Part shown: piece by piece, positions 31,589 through 44,506 of the stretch | How positions within the stretch are numbered: position 1 is the stretch's first letter | How the letters are laid out: each line of letters opens with the position of its first letter | Source of the DNA: Gymnopus androsaceus JB14 | Lineage: Eukaryota; Basidiomycota; Agaricomycetes; Agaricales; Omphalotaceae | Assembly (NCBI GenBank): GCA_009733575.1 | Contig: ML769441.1 | Span: forward strand, 1 to 64,000 | DNA: 64,000 nt | Direction: 5' to 3' | Program-made: the position numbers and the translations under genes | The notes under the pieces: generated by a model | Told to the model about the DNA's origin: nothing | Databases searched by the model: none | Seen by the model: only the letters and a program-made list of their open reading frames with translations

Positions 31589-32335
31589 GCTGAGTCACAG
31601 TGTAGTAACTATTACCACCGAGTCTGTCGCAATAACATCTTTGCACGCCAGATCCAACGTACTCGCGTACATTCTCCGAGGCAACAGTTCTTTTATAAAC
31701 CTTGTATCAGCTATTATCGGCGTCAAATAATAGACTCTGAGACGTCAGAATCCATTGGTCGTCGGTCATTGGCCCACTTTCTCCCCCCAAAACGACCAAA
31801 CACCAAGACCTGGCCACATTCATCGCTACTACATTCATCGCTACTACCAGTACAAGCTGCACTATAGACCGTACTAGAGCTAGTCTACAGTGCATCGATG
31901 ATCATACACGATACACATCTCACCCAACCTCAATCATCACCATCCACTCCTGGCGATTACCCATCATCTTCATCACACACTAGTTGAAACGAAAAGGAAA
32001 GGATATTGGTGCTAAACGAAATGGTACTCGGTGCTCATACTCAGCGTTTGTCTCGTGCGACCTGCGACCTGACGACGCGCCTACCTGCCCTCGCATCGTT
32101 GTCTGTCGATTGTTTGGCTTTGCTGACATTGGATTCTCCTCACATTGTATTGTCTATTTTCGGGAGTCGTTCGTGCGGGTGGCGACCATGAATCCATTAC
32201 ATAGTTATTCTCGTTCATTCTATGAAATATAATGTACATATACCGCTGGAGCAAAGTACCGTTAGTAAAAGGACGACAAACTCAAGACAAACTAGAAGAC
32301 TAATGCTCCCAATGACACTTGCCTTCTGTGCTGCT
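31589..32335. other. Intergenic between tRNA-Ser and second MFS gene
   Basis: The first 100 bases are the tRNA 5' flank. No further feature was recognised. Confidence 0.5.
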
Positions 32336-34311
32336 TCATTCTACAGATGTCCTCGCCCTCCCAACTTCCCTTCCCTCTTCATCGACGATCAGAGGCGCGT
32401 CAATCCTCCTGTGATCTCGCCAACCTGCCCAAACGCCCAAAAGAACCGACAGCGCACACCCGATAATGGTAAGATATAACGTTTCAACATAACACACCCT
32501 GCCTTCGCGACATTCGCTCCTGGGATTCGTCTCCCCCACAAGCAACGAGAGTATCTGCGCTGTTACAGGCGATTCGTGCGCGTCCAAGTTCTTACCAAAC
32601 GCAACAGAGAAAATGTTTCCGCCGATGAGGGGAGAGAAGGCGAGAAAGCCCAAGATTTCAGAGAAATGAGCTAATAATCGAGTTCAGAATAGGAAACCAA
32701 TGCAACCATTTCGACTTGCCTAAGCCAAACCACTCACTAACTATGGAAAAAGAGAGTGAAATTCGCATGCCAAATCCCAACCCAAGCAATCCACTTGATA
32801 TCCACAAGTGCGAGACAATATTAACCTGGGAAGCGACAATCTGGGAGGCTAGACGTAGTAGTGGTAGCCAAGAAGAGCAGATAAGAGCGAGGAAGACCGA
32901 AATGGGCTTTTAAAAAATCCGAGACAATGCCTGTGAAAAGTCTGTACGTGAAAATATAAAGCTCAAATCAAGAGTTTGCGTACCAATGAATATCCGCCCC
33001 AGGAAGCTCGCAAGACTGATTGTGGAGACTTGAGCGGCCTGCAATCGTGAGACTTCAGTCTCATCATGCTTCGGATAGTTTTCGTGTATATAGAGGATTC
33101 GAGCCATTGACCCAACGTTATTGATATCTTTTTCAACGCGAGCAGAGTTCAGTAAAGCGAAAGTACATTGAACAGCAGAGACTTACACATGAGGCCTGTA
33201 CCGCTTCACTAAAGTGGGTAGATTAGTTTCCATAAACGCATCACGGGAACGAGATATAGTACCGAGAGAAGAAATGCAGAAAAGAAGCCAAAAGTCAAGA
33301 GAAGAAATCAGTTTCCGTCCGTGGATGCGCTCAAGAGGTCTGCGAAAGGTGCTGGAACATCTCTGCCTTGAACCAGATTCCATTAAAAGTGGAGTCTGAG
33401 TGTTCGGTTCAGATGGAATCATCTGTGGAGGTGCTTCCAGAGGGATAGGTCGCACAAAAAAGAACCCAAAAAGCATTGGCAAAGCTGTCCCTAGCGTGAG
33501 ACCCAAAAGCAAAAAGGATGTTTTGCCAGGAATACACTGCGAGCTATGAACGAAAAGACAAAAGCCGAGAGCCCGAGCGCAGATGAGACGATTCCAACTG
33601 TAGAACCACGCTACATAATAAATGAATATCTGACATCAACGTGACTCCAGTGCAAAAAGCAGAAAGCCTACCAGTGAATCCGGAAAGCTTTTCGCAGTGA
33701 CGTTCAGTGAAGCAGCGACACCACCACTTGCACCGACACCAGTCATCCAGCTAAACAAGACTAAAAGCGGGAAGGTCGCAGTTGAAATTGACCCGGAGGT
33801 GCTCGAACCGGATCCAGTGTCATAGATAATGCGGATACCAGAATACCCCACCAACAGGAGGCAAAATCCAGTGAACATGCTAGGTTTGGGTCCAGTTTTA
33901 TCGATGATCATCCCCCAGAAAGGCAAAGAAAGTAATACTCCAACTGTATTATTATAGTGAGGCGTTATCAGTTTGGCAGTGCTTCTATATATGAAAAAGT
34001 AGGGTCGGACCATTTCCTGCGAGACCAATTATATTCAGCTCAGTATGCGATATATGGAGACGTGCTGCGAGTTGAGGAGCATATGCTGTAAATAACCTAG
34101 TAAACGTAGGTTCTCTCTTTCAAGAAGTTTTCCCTACCCGAAAAGACCTATTACAACGACAAAATCAGCTCTCAAAAGCCAGGCAAAAGTCTCGTGGGAG
34201 AAAACGTACGTAGTTAGTCCCTGAGGCCAAAGAAACAAGCACGGCGCCGAAAAAAGTGAGTGCGCGACGCGCTTCAAGGCTATTTGGAAGCCTTCCTCTG
34301 AGTTGAATCAT
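32336..34311 (-). CDS. MFS transporter, monocarboxylate/MCH1-like, one frame slip
   Basis: 12-helix major facilitator resembling fungal Mch1-like and nodulin-like transporters. From the ATG at 34311 come a short cytosolic lead and ARRALTFFGAVLVSLASGTN, then YAPQLAARLHISHTELNIIG, LLSLPFWGMIIDKTGPKP, a GYSGIRIIY helix, VGASGGVAASLNVTAKSFPD, LGLTLGTALPMLFGFFFVR, DFWLLFCISSL, QAAQVSTISLASFLGRIFIG (strongly Mch1-like) and, at the end, AFSPLIGGNIFSVAFGKNLD. The frame slips once near 33525, between FVFSFIARSVF and PGKTSFLLLG, with no splice signal. Several short introns are present. Substrate unknown; the family includes monocarboxylate and vacuolar-membrane carriers. Confidence 0.75.
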
Positions 34312-37300
34312 CTTCACAGAATGGAGCGACGTATATCTGACGTAGATGGTGGTAGAAGAAGAGTGTTAAAAGTAGCTTGCTCCAATAGATTAGATTTTAA
34401 AAAAGTATTTGCCATGGGATCATGATTGAACGTCTGTGCGGAAGAATCGAAAGAATGCACGATATGAACTTGATATGAACCGAAAAAGAGTCTTCCACTG
34501 GCACCAACATCTTGCCCGGAACCTCAAGGTTTGCCCCTAGATTCGACTTTCGCTATCGCTTCGAAATCAGTGCTAGAGGTTTCGTTCGTAATGATACTGT
34601 AGTTGGAGCATATGATGCAAGTGATGATGAGAAAGATTCAAATTGTTTTACGATTCGTGACTGCTAGAGCCTAGGGATGATAAGCGCTCGTTCTGTCTTC
34701 ATCACGTGTAATACTTTGGTATTTCTCCTTTGGCGAGGACGCAAAATCCTCGCGTCAATTCATAACATTGCAGGTGTACTGGATTTTTGGATGAGTTCCA
34801 TAAACGTCAAGCATGTCGCACTCTCACATGTGACGAACGACAACAAGATTGACTTGCACTTCCGATCCTCCAATCTCCTTGCACCTCCAAGTCACCCTCT
34901 TCCAAATAAATGCACATCCGTTACGAATCACGATTCCCCATCGACTCTCGAGTCCCATTCAGTCCAATTCCAACCAAGAATCCTCAGTCTAGCCAAGTCC
35001 AAATCCGAGCAAGGAATTTTTCGAACAGCAGACTCGAAAATGAAGAACTCAAAAAGACTCTGATTCATATACTTAGTTCTATCGGTAGTCTAGATTCTTA
35101 TTAATGGCAATACGTGCACTAGTACTTGTTTCTCTTTGGAGGAGGGTGCAGGTTTAAAACCTGATGGCGTTGATAACTTTCCAAAATCTTATTGCTTTTC
35201 TTTCTCTTTTCCTCCAGATGTACACTTAAGTATTAATGAATCTCTACAGAGCTAGCAGGTACTGCCAAAATGAACAGATATCTCTCTTTTATGTCTACTG
35301 ACCAGTAACTGCAAAGTCAATCATAATAATCAACAAGTGGCGCCTCTCAAGGTTCTAAGTCTCCCATGGTCTGGCAGTCGCTCACGGTTCAAGTATAATG
35401 GACTTGAGCAAACTTGAGCGACAAGCCGCAGGCTGGTAGTCTCTTATAAACAGACAACTACACGATTGTAACGATGTGTAGAGAGCAGGCTGGATGGAGA
35501 CAGCAGAATGATACCATGACATGCGTTTGCTGGTACGGTATGAGTACGTTGGTAAGTAACTATGTTGGTAGTATGTATGACATTTGGTATTTACACTCTT
35601 TACCTTTGCACGGAGAAGGAGTTTAAGTCTGGAGACACACTTCGACCCTCCAGTGTTTGGGGGATGGTTCTGCGATAGAGGAAGAGGAGAGGGTAAGTTG
35701 TACAAATACGAATGGGAAGGTAGGATTAAGAAGAGTACTTACTCAGCCCCACCCCGTCCTGAATCCTACACCTCTGTTCGGCGACCCAGTCCCAATCTCA
35801 AGACCTGATCCTCCTCTGTATCCAGCTCCCTGTTCGTTTCGTTTAGACAACTGAGATGTAGCTTGAACTGCAATCGTAATCGTCAATGGAATGCTTTCTT
35901 TTCGAGTATTGAATTGACAAATTGACGTACAAGTGTCTCCGGGTGTGTTGAAGTGCATGCGTGGATGTAGCGTTGAATATAGCGTAGTGTTTGGAGGAAT
36001 GGAACTAGCACAGCTGGTATATTATACGGAAGGAAGAGGTGTTGATAAATACGCGTCTGAGAAGTCGGAGTCGGTGCTCGGTCCTAAGCGCGTCGTGCCG
36101 CGACAGTAGAGGAAGATGAGGGAAGTAGCCTGAAGGCGAACCGCTGGAACTTGGTCTTTGCTAACGTTAAATCATCGTCGGGATCGTTCAATCGGGATAG
36201 ATAACTGGCGGGCGCAGTGTAACCAGAGTTTGTGCCACTCTGTTTCCCTCCTCACCTCCGTCACCACCCGAAGAATCAAGCCCATAAACCTAACCTAACC
36301 AAATCTTCCTCGTTTCCGACTGCTTCCATCGGGACTGATAATTTTATGCAGTGATATTGAGAGTCGAGGCTTAACTCTCAACAGTGGTGAGCTACGTTGC
36401 GGAACGTCTAGACCTGAAAAGCAGACGATTTTTGGACGATTTAAATTTGGAATTGGATTCGGATGACGGTGTAAAGGATTCTCAGTAATCCAAATTGACG
36501 ACGCAAATTAGAAGAAATGAAGGAGCGAAGCCAGCTCGCGGCGGTGTGGGTTGAAGCTTTGCAAAAAAAAAAAAAAGCAATAACGTTATTGCTGTTTTCA
36601 TAAAAGTTTGCCGCCCTCGACATTTCACTCTCACGGACTTTTTGCGTGCTCCGAGCCTTCAACACTTTTTGGTCATATCTCAGTAGATACTGTAGCTATT
36701 ACCTTCTAATATAGCGCATCGTAGGTGCAATGCTAATAAACAGAGATTCGATGTCGCGGACCTGTTTTTGTGTTTGTCTGCACCGATAATCGTTATTGTT
36801 CTTCGTCGCCATCCCTTGTTAGATTTCACATCGGTAGTAATTATGATTGGCAGTCGGTGTCGAGATTCAAGAGGTACGACTGGAGATCATTGTCGGAGGA
36901 TATACTCGCTATGATCAAAAGTGAACGTAATTTTAATAAAAGTGCTACAATAACTCCTTGTTGTTAGACCTTGTCAGGATGAAAATAAATCCTGTAGGAG
37001 AATAGTTCTGTTAGATTTAGACAGCTGTACCCTGAAAAAGACCTCATGGAAGCTGTCAAAAATGCCCTAATTTGAGGGGGAAACCGTGATTTCTTAGGTT
37101 TTTCCACATTTGACTACAGATTTAAGGGTTCTCAGTACACTCTCCTGAGATTATTTGTCTGGAGGGTCTGCAGGACATACTAAGCTCTTATATAATCTCC
37201 TTAGACCCAAGGAGAAGTACTGGAATACACCTAATTTTTCATGTATATAAAATTACGCTCACTTTTGATCATAGCGAGTACAGTCTTTTGAACTTGTTTG

Positions 37301-38586
37301 TTTGGGCAGAGAAATGAATGGAAAACTACCGAAGCCCAGGCTGAGAGATGATTCATTCATTCATCTCGGGCCCAAGTAAACAAGTTCGGACCTGTACAAA
37401 CCATATGCAATAGCTGATACTAAGCATCTAACGTCGCCCGTCTAGGTCAATTGGATCGAACTTAGTACTGTACGCTTTCAGCGGATGAACAGCCACGAGT
37501 TCTGAGTTCGACCCTTGATATGGGACTGTTCTTTCTGTGCCTGCTACTTTCTTTTTCAATAATAATAATATCCTCTTCGTAAATTTCTTGAAATGGCACC
37601 TGTCTACGTTTCATTCATCAGTTTATTGATTGACTTGATAGGAGACTACCTATCTACTATGGGAAGGGGGTAAATATACTCAGTCAGCAATAGAGCACAG
37701 ATTTTTGTCATTGAACAGTAACTCGCAGTTCTCGAATACGACCCAGTGTTTGAACTCGATTCGCCATTCTCGATAGCACGCGTTTCAGTGGCGTGCACCA
37801 GGAGCATTGGAATGCTTTATTTCACCTCGAAGTTCACCCGTGCTGAGTTCTACTAGTATAGGTTTCCACCCGGAAGCCACCTTCTTCGAGAATCTAGTTG
37901 TTGTCGACTCCTTAAGTTGAAGGAGGTAGTCCTTGAAAGAAATGGCCCGGGTTAATGTGGAATTTCAAGAATTATTGTGTTAATTAAAGACAGTGATAAA
38001 GTAGCGAACAAGTCAGCGGCGAGCTGAATATGAAAGGAATGCTAAAACGTCGGCATTAGATTGATGAATAATGATGAAGTGTGGCCGACACAGTGACTGA
38101 AAGGAGTGTTTGGGGCCCATCGCGAGGGGAGCGGTCCAGTCCAGTTCATTAGAGTCTTGTAATCTTTTGCGGCACCTACCTTCACTACAAGGTCGTTTAA
38201 AATTAACAGGCCTCTCGCACCAAAATCTTTCCAAACTCCAGGCTCTCCTAAGATGTATGTGCACTAAAGCCAATACCGATTTCGGGGGCTGTCCAGTAAG
38301 GTTTTTAAGGCACCTCGCAAGCAAAAGGATGTCAATCGATAAGAAGATGGAGGCGAGAAAGAAACTACTGATGCACGCTCCTAAGTGCCAGCGACTTCAA
38401 TAAAGTATTGTACTTTACATGATTGTAATAATCCGAGCCATTGTCGGGATTCATGCAGTGGATTGTAGTGCATAGGCATAGTAGACCTTACGTTAGTGTA
38501 TGATCGACTCAGCTTAGTGATCAGAGATAGTATATTACGCCGCTGCATCGATGGATGCGCCCACAACGGAGCTACTGTATGTACTC
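34312..38586. other. Gene-poor 4.3-kb interval
   Basis: No family was recognised on either strand. Open frames near 34677-35104 carry a patch with SRLENEELKKTLIHIL that could be a coiled-coil relic. A run of 13-14 A lies near 36562-36575. The words CGCTATGATCAAAAGTGA (36909) and TCACTTTTGATCATAGCGAG (37259) form an inverted pair about 350 bp apart, suggesting a small inverted-repeat element. Confidence 0.5.
36907..37280. repeat. Inverted repeat pair bounding ~370 bp
   Basis: ACTCGCTATGATCAAAAGTG at 36905-36924 is matched by its reverse complement near 37258-37279. No gene lies between. It is probably a MITE or foldback element; no target-site duplication was identified. Confidence 0.45.
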
Positions 38587-38596
38587 TATATAAAAG
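38587..38596 (+). promoter_or_regulatory. TATA box of the GH16 gene
   Basis: TATATAAAAG lies about 80 bases before the ATG at 38673, a usual spacing for strongly expressed fungal secreted enzymes. Confidence 0.55.
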
Positions 38597-38672
38597 CACG
38601 TAGGCTCATCAGCCGTTCACCCACCGGCACTCACCCACCTTCAGTCTATCGTCTTCCAATCCCAATCCTTCC

Positions 38673-40528
38673 ATGAACCTGTCTTTATTCGAACTCCTAA
38701 CGTCATTGCTGTTTCCTCTCCTTGTAAAAGCAGCAGTATACAAGGAAATTGAATGCTACATCGGTCAAGACTTTCTAGATCCAGAGAAATTCACCTTCTT
38801 TTCAGACTCGGACCCTACGCATGGGAGAGTGTACGTCCTACGTCCTTCTATTACAATATTCGTAGGCATACTCTGAACATAAGTCGCGCCTTTTTTATCG
38901 TAGAAACTACGTCAACGCCACGGTCGCCAAAGAAGCCAACTTGGCTTTTGTCTCCGACTCTGGCTGGGGCCCTGGTAGCACTTTTATTGCACGCGCGGAT
39001 TACACTACGGTTCTCGATCCCGATGGCCCTGGTAGGAACTCCGTGCGGATGTCTTCGAATCAGTTCTTCAATTCGTCCGTGGTTGTGTGCGTATCATTCT
39101 TATCAGCCTTGTGTATCCTTGTGCATCTCTTTAGTTATCTCCGAGTCCTCCCCCCTACCTTCCTTGCGCTGATACTTGACTTTGTCCTCCAACAGGATTG
39201 ATCTGCAGCACATGCCACAAGGATGTGGGTAAGTATTCATACTTCTCGCTTTAGGAGGTTACTAGACATTCATCTTATCATGATAGAACTTGGCCTGCAA
39301 TCTGGACCCTCGGAAATGATTGGCCACAAAATGTGAGTCCAGTCCGTAGTTCTTATAGACCTTTCTCCGATGACCCCACATACGCTCAACATCCTTCCTT
39401 CAAACAGGGCGAGATAGACATCGTAGAAGGTGTCAACAACCAATTGTTTAACCAGGCGACTTTGCATACCAATCCTAGTGAGTCTAATAACTTCCTCGGT
39501 CCTGGAGCTCCATTGTTAAACTTATCGATTGCTACCTAGATTGCACTATGCCCGCCACTGGTCGCCCACAAACCGGCACTTCACTTGGTAATGACTGCGA
39601 TGTCAACGCTAACTTCAACGAGGGTTGTGGCGTAGCATTCGACAATGGTACCTTCGGGCCTGGGTTTAATGATGCTGGCGGAGGATGGTTCGTACTACTT
39701 GCCTTCAACCTCCCCCGCTATACAAGTCTGAATAGCCTTGTGATCTTTATATACTACGCAGGTTCGCAATGGAACGAACACTCGAATTTATCCAAGTCTG
39801 GTTCTGGCCCCGTGCTAGTCGTACGGTTCCTTCGGTTGTGCGGAATGGGTCGCCTATCGTTGAGACGCAAAATTGGGTGAGTTCTGAGGATTTTTTTTTT
39901 CGTTGTTCAAAGTCTTCATGGATATATGCGCCTGTCTTGCTTAGCGATTTAAATTCTTCTAGGGAACGCCTCAAGCATACTTTCCAAACACACAGTGCGA
40001 TCTAGCGACTGAATTTGGACCAAATCAGATTATTTTTGACCGTACGTATTTTGGTTGAACAGCAGTGCGCGCCACAGAACTGATTATCTCTCATCTTTCC
40101 TTAGTGACGCTATGTAAGTCGATGAACACAGACCAGTGAAACCGTTGGGTTCTTTCACGACGTCTTTCCCGCATACGCAACTTCGGATCGTTGACTTTCA
40201 TATATCTTTACATACGCTTAGGTGGAGACTGGGCGGGACAAGATCTTGTCTATGCTGCTTCGGGTTGCCCGTCGACTTGCACTGGTGAGTACTGTGTTTC
40301 GTTGCCAATTGATATCAAGATGTGTTGGCAAGGCTGTATGTTCAGCTCTGCTCCTTCACGCTTCTTATATGCTTTGCTATAGACTTCGTCAACAATAATC
40401 CCGAAGCCTTCAAAGAGGCGTATTTCGAGTTCAATTCAATCAGAGTATACCAGCCTCGACAGGCATATAATGCCAACCCAAGCGCGAATAGGCATCGAAG
40501 GTTAAATCATGCCAATGGAGTGCATTAA
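38673..40528 (+). CDS. GH16 endo-1,3(4)-beta-glucanase, 349 aa, 11 exons
   Basis: Secreted laminarinase-type glycoside hydrolase that cleaves beta-1,3(4)-glucan in cell walls. Exons: 38673-38830, 38904-39086, 39196-39228, 39287-39332, 39408-39477, 39540-39687, 39762-39876, 39963-40041, 40105-40113, 40222-40284, 40383-40528, total 1050 bases. The signal peptide covers about 20 residues (LFELLTSLLFPLLVKAAVY). The active-site strand GEIDIVEG carries nucleophile Glu142, Asp144 and acid/base Glu147. CGTWPAIWTLGNDWPQN precedes it, and LTLCGDWAGQD and CPSTCTDFVNNNPEAF follow. Exon 9 is only 9 bases (TGACGCTAT), needed to rebuild FDLTLCGDW. The frame is intact with all catalytic residues, so it is probably functional. 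Confidence 0.93.
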
Positions 40529-40943
40529 TAGTAGCTGTTCATGAATGAGTGATGTTTCTTCACGGACACACTGTTCCAAAGGTACATATAAATATAGATA
40601 GATAAAAGTCATATTCTGGTCTTTTCGATCTCGTTTTCATCGGCCCCGTTACAATGTAACTTAGCTTCCCTTACGATATCATTATTGTTATTCACATCCC
40701 TCCTAGATTATTTGCCGAGGCGCATCGCTACCGTGACTACCAAAAAAAAACTACCAAATCGGTTTTTTGAGCTTACAGCTTTCAGACTACATCAAAGGGC
40801 ACACAAATAAATAGGTGTTAGAAATCGATAGGAAGAGCGGGAAGTTGGCGGTAAGCCTGTCTAGACTACAAGACGAGTGGGTATCTACAGAAGAGAACCA
40901 ATAGATTGCCAATAAATCCAGACTTCATGATGGCACCTAAAAG
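40529..40943. other. Intergenic between convergent GH16 and PalI genes
   Basis: 3' flanks only; no other feature was seen. Confidence 0.5.
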
Positions 40944-41867
40944 CTATTTTTTCAGGAACCCCAGCCAGGAGGGTTTCGCGCTTGACATAGGATAACTAGG
41001 ATATTCAGGGTACGCCTCATTGCGATGGCTGATTAGGTTTGTCACCCCAGCGACAATGAGCAGAATCAACGAGACAAATGTGAGCCAGAAACCTAGTGAG
41101 CCATCGTCAGTCTCGAGTTATTCCAGTAGGACTGTACAAGCATCATACCTGGACCCGTCGTACTTACGGCGCCTTGGTTTTGAACGTTGGCGACTAAATG
41201 GTGTACTTCAGCGTATAGAGCAATATCCACTGCAAAGGCGAGGAGAGTCAACACTGCAGCCAGTGCCGTGAAAAGCAGCGGAAGTAGGGTGCGCTTTGTG
41301 AAGACGAGACAAAATGCAATAAAAGCAAACGCCGTGGCTAGCAGATATGTAAGCCTTTCGGACCAATTAACACTAAATGAATAGCATCACTAACCAACGG
41401 GATGAATAGCGAGTCCCCTCGTCCATGAGGCTTTGAGCGGTTGTACAAGGATACCCGTAATTCGACCAGACTGATTAATTGATGAGATCCCAAACCAAGT
41501 ATAACCATGTCCAGTAGGGCTGCATTGCCTCTTGCCATCTGTGTCATATTGGCAAAACGCCCTAAAGCAACTATCGTCAGCAAAAGGCTAGCAAGGCTGG
41601 CAGCATAAACGCACCATATACCGAACTGCAGCCAAGTTGTTGAGAGTCAGACATAACAAGTACTGAAAGATATTGAACACTACTCACTCGAACTTCTTGG
41701 AAGAAGCTAATGTTACCATTGCTGCTTAAAAATTTGGCATTGGGCAACGTGATGCGCGCGAACTCGAGAGTTCGAATAGTAGGGAGAGAGATCGAGACTA
41801 GAAAACTGAGGAAGAATGCCACGAACAGGGTAGCTATGCCCGCGATGCGCAGTGGTGAAAGGGCCAT
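40944..41867 (-). CDS. SUR7/PalI family four-helix membrane protein
   Basis: Rim9/PalI-type proteins sit in the plasma membrane and take part in ambient-pH sensing or eisosome organisation. The ATG at 41867 opens MALSPLRIAGIATLFVAFFL and the first helix with LVSISLPTIRTLEFARI. After an intron comes FGIWCVYAASLASLLLT. A region around 41340-41580 then follows that may be intronic or coding. Next is LLATAFAFIAFCLVFTKRTL, a helix with ALAAVLTLLAFAVDIALYAE, VHHLVANVQNQGA, an intron, and LGFWLTFVSLILLIVAGVTN. It ends SHRNEAYPEYPSYPMSSAKP and FLKK, stop 40944-40946. The alternating W-F-G and acidic NQG motifs match the family. A possible in-frame start upstream at 41939 is GTG and was rejected. Confidence 0.75.
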
Positions 41868-43241
41868 TTCGATATCTGGAGAAGCGGGTGCTTGTAAATC
41901 AGAGTCTTCAAGGTCCCCTTTTATAGGTAAAGATGGCACTGTATGGTTGCCAGTAGCGCCATCTGCTTGCCAAGTATGAGCGTCAAGAAAGAGTTCTTCG
42001 ATTGAATCTTTGATCGAGTCATTTCGTCGTTAGGATGAACGGCAAGGCAATACATAACTGTGTTTTCAGGTCTCGAGTCACCCTTCCGTGGAACCCGAGT
42101 CGAAAGGCCAACCTGGATTCGGGAATTCTGGTTGGTCGGTTGCCTGGCCCTCAAGAATGAACAATCGTCCGCCGCTGAACAGCAGTTCATGGCAAAGGTA
42201 TATCAACGACATCGGTTTGTTGCCAGTGGCACCAGATAGCACCTCAGTAGTAATCGAGGTGTTGAGGTGGGATAGCCTCCAGAATATAACACAGGACAAC
42301 CTTTCATGTCCTCTATGTGATAGAGAGAGCACGGAAGGGTAAGAAATAACACATTTTAACAGCTTCAACTGACCTCATGGCAAACTATTCTAAAATTTTT
42401 TTTTGTCATTTTCGCATGCGAAGGAAAGCTGTCGACGTTGTACATTGCTTCCTGAATAATAATGAGTTTTCTTTTTTTTCCAGGATCTGTTCCCCTACAT
42501 ATTATTTCCCGCATTGTTCGGCAGTTCAAATTCTATGCCCAGCCACGATTGGAGGAGGTCTGAATTCGAAATCAAGAGACAGCGTGTATTGCATGAACCT
42601 TCAAGTCTGCTTACTAGCAGTCGATGGAGAAGGAATTGGAAAAAATAGAGAGAAGTACAGGACAAGGCTCTCTGTGAGGAGTAAGTTCTTCTCTACTGTG
42701 CCTACTGGACGGGACGCTGCACGCGAGTGACGTGAAGTAATAACCTTGCAGGGTTGAAGCCCGAGTCGGAAGTGTGAATCGCATGAGCGCCTAATTAAGC
42801 GCGCTAGCATACATCAATGCTCTCGAGGAGCATTGATATTTCTTCTGTTTCCTTAGCCTCGACAACACTGTACCTTCAGGTCCTAACTAGGCGAATCACT
42901 TTGCACATTCCTCGCGTAGGATTTGTCACATTGTGAAGGGATTTAGAGATTCAAAGAGATTTTAGCGAAAAGGTGGTTGGCCTCCTGCTTCCCTCTGTTT
43001 TTGCCGACCTTGAGGTTTCTAGTTCACCACAGCATAACCAAAACGCCGCACCATTTATGTATGAGCAGCCAGCGTGATCTAGCAATCTGTCAATTCAGGA
43101 ATCATTCAAAAGAACTGCCGTATTTATACGGTTTCAAGGATAGATCTGTCAATTCTTGAAGCAGATGGGAAACCGAAATCTAAGGCTAATTATGGCCTGC
43201 TTAACACCTTTCCTTTGCCTCATCATCGAGATATCATTGTT
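41868..43241. other. Intergenic, ~1.4 kb
   Basis: No gene was recognised. It contains the upstream regions of the divergent PalI gene and surface-protein copy A. Confidence 0.5.
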
Positions 43242-44506
43242 ATGCCCTTGGAAAGCGCGCCTATTATATATCTCTTATCGGTCATTTGCATCCTTTCCAC
43301 TGGATCAGTAATGGCTACCAGTGCTACTACCACTATCGACGACGCACAGAGTCCAGCCTTTACCTTTGTTTCGGCGTGGAATGCGATAACACCAAGTGAT
43401 CCATGTGCTTTATGCGCACTAAAACTGAACTCCGGTGATGTGAACGACGGTACATGGCACGACTGCTCAGTCAATGGAAGCACAGCGTCTCTCACATTTA
43501 ATGGTAAGGTATTAACTCTGAATATGGAATGGCAATGACAACAAATTTCATTTACTTAGGTACCGGAGTGGTCCTTTACGGTGTGACAAATGCAGCACAA
43601 ACCTCTGCCCTAACATTCATTCTGGACGGCGGCTCTTCGGTCGATCTCAATCTCTCGGCAATTCCTCAGTCCCCGACGAATGTCTACCATTATCCCTTCT
43701 TCAACGCTTCAGGCCTTTCCAGTGGCACTCATACCCTTTCTTGGACCATTGAATCTAGTATTGTCAATGCTGTTGCCGTGATTGACTACGCAGTAGTCAG
43801 TTTCGATGACTCGAGCTCCAACTCGTAAGTCATCTTCCGGGGCATTTAGATTTTCAGTTTACATTCTCGAGCTCTAGTCCAACGGCACAGTCCTCATTAT
43901 CAGTTCCGTCTACTAGTACCCAGCACCTCGACAAATGTAACGCCCTCTGACCGACAGTCCAAAACCATCGTTGGTGCAGTAGTAGGAAGTATCATAGGCG
44001 GGCTGTTGATTGCCGCCACAATTTTCCTTCTCCTTCGAAGGCGCCGTTCCCAATCCAAGAATTTTATTCCAGGAATCGAAGCTTTCCGCAGTGTGTTCCT
44101 TGATCTACTGAAAAATATTACCTCTGACATCAAAATCATATAAGATGCGAACACCGGTGAGGCTATACCCGCGCGAGAAGGGAGCGAGAATCTTGGAAAC
44201 ATCCAGTGTACCTTCACCTCAAACATTGCTGCCGCCTCCTACTCAAAATCCAGGTAAATGTCAATATTCCTCATTTATGTGTATGATATTCATCAAATGA
44301 TCTCAGAAGAATCAACGTCTAGCCAAAATCCCGCCCTCGAATCTTCTAACACTACTAACACTACTAACACTGTTGGCGAACCCTCTGACTGCTAACTCTC
44401 CCATTCAGCAAATGGAACAAAGAATACTTTCGCTCGAACGAATACTAAGGCAGGCCGACACAACGGAACTGTTGCTCGATGATACTTCTCCCCCTCCGTA
44501 TTAGAA
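43242..44506 (+). pseudogene. PPPY-tailed single-pass surface protein, copy A, two frame slips
   Basis: Order of features: signal peptide (YLLSVICILSTGSVMA); extracellular domain with TTIDDAQSPAFTF, WNAITPSDPCALCALKLN, GTWHD, then after an intron (43504-43559) TGVVLYGVTNAAQTSALTF, FFNASGLSSGTHTLSWTIES and VIDYAVVSFDD; Ser/Thr linker; membrane helix IVGAVVGSIIGGLLIAATIF with an RRRR stop-transfer; cytosolic YPREKGARI; coiled coil IQQMEQRILSLERILRQAD; C-terminus DDTSPPPY. Frame slips occur near 43917 in the linker and near 44394 just before the coiled coil. The architecture resembles fungal wall sensors (Wsc/Mid2) but is not homologous at sequence level as far as can be seen. Related proteins are numerous in mushrooms and lack an assigned function, to my knowledge. 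Confidence 0.75.

Noticed and set aside
13090..34311. P450, bZIP, FAD oxidoreductase, esterase and exporters considered as a secondary-metabolite cluster
   Set aside because: No polyketide synthase, NRPS, terpene synthase or prenyltransferase is present, and unrelated genes are interspersed; co-location alone is weak.
34677..35104. Possible bZIP or coiled-coil gene
   Set aside because: Only one short leucine-containing patch; no basic region and no continuous frame.
41577..41939. PalI gene starting at 41939
   Set aside because: That start is GTG; the ATG at 41867 directly precedes the first membrane helix as in the family.
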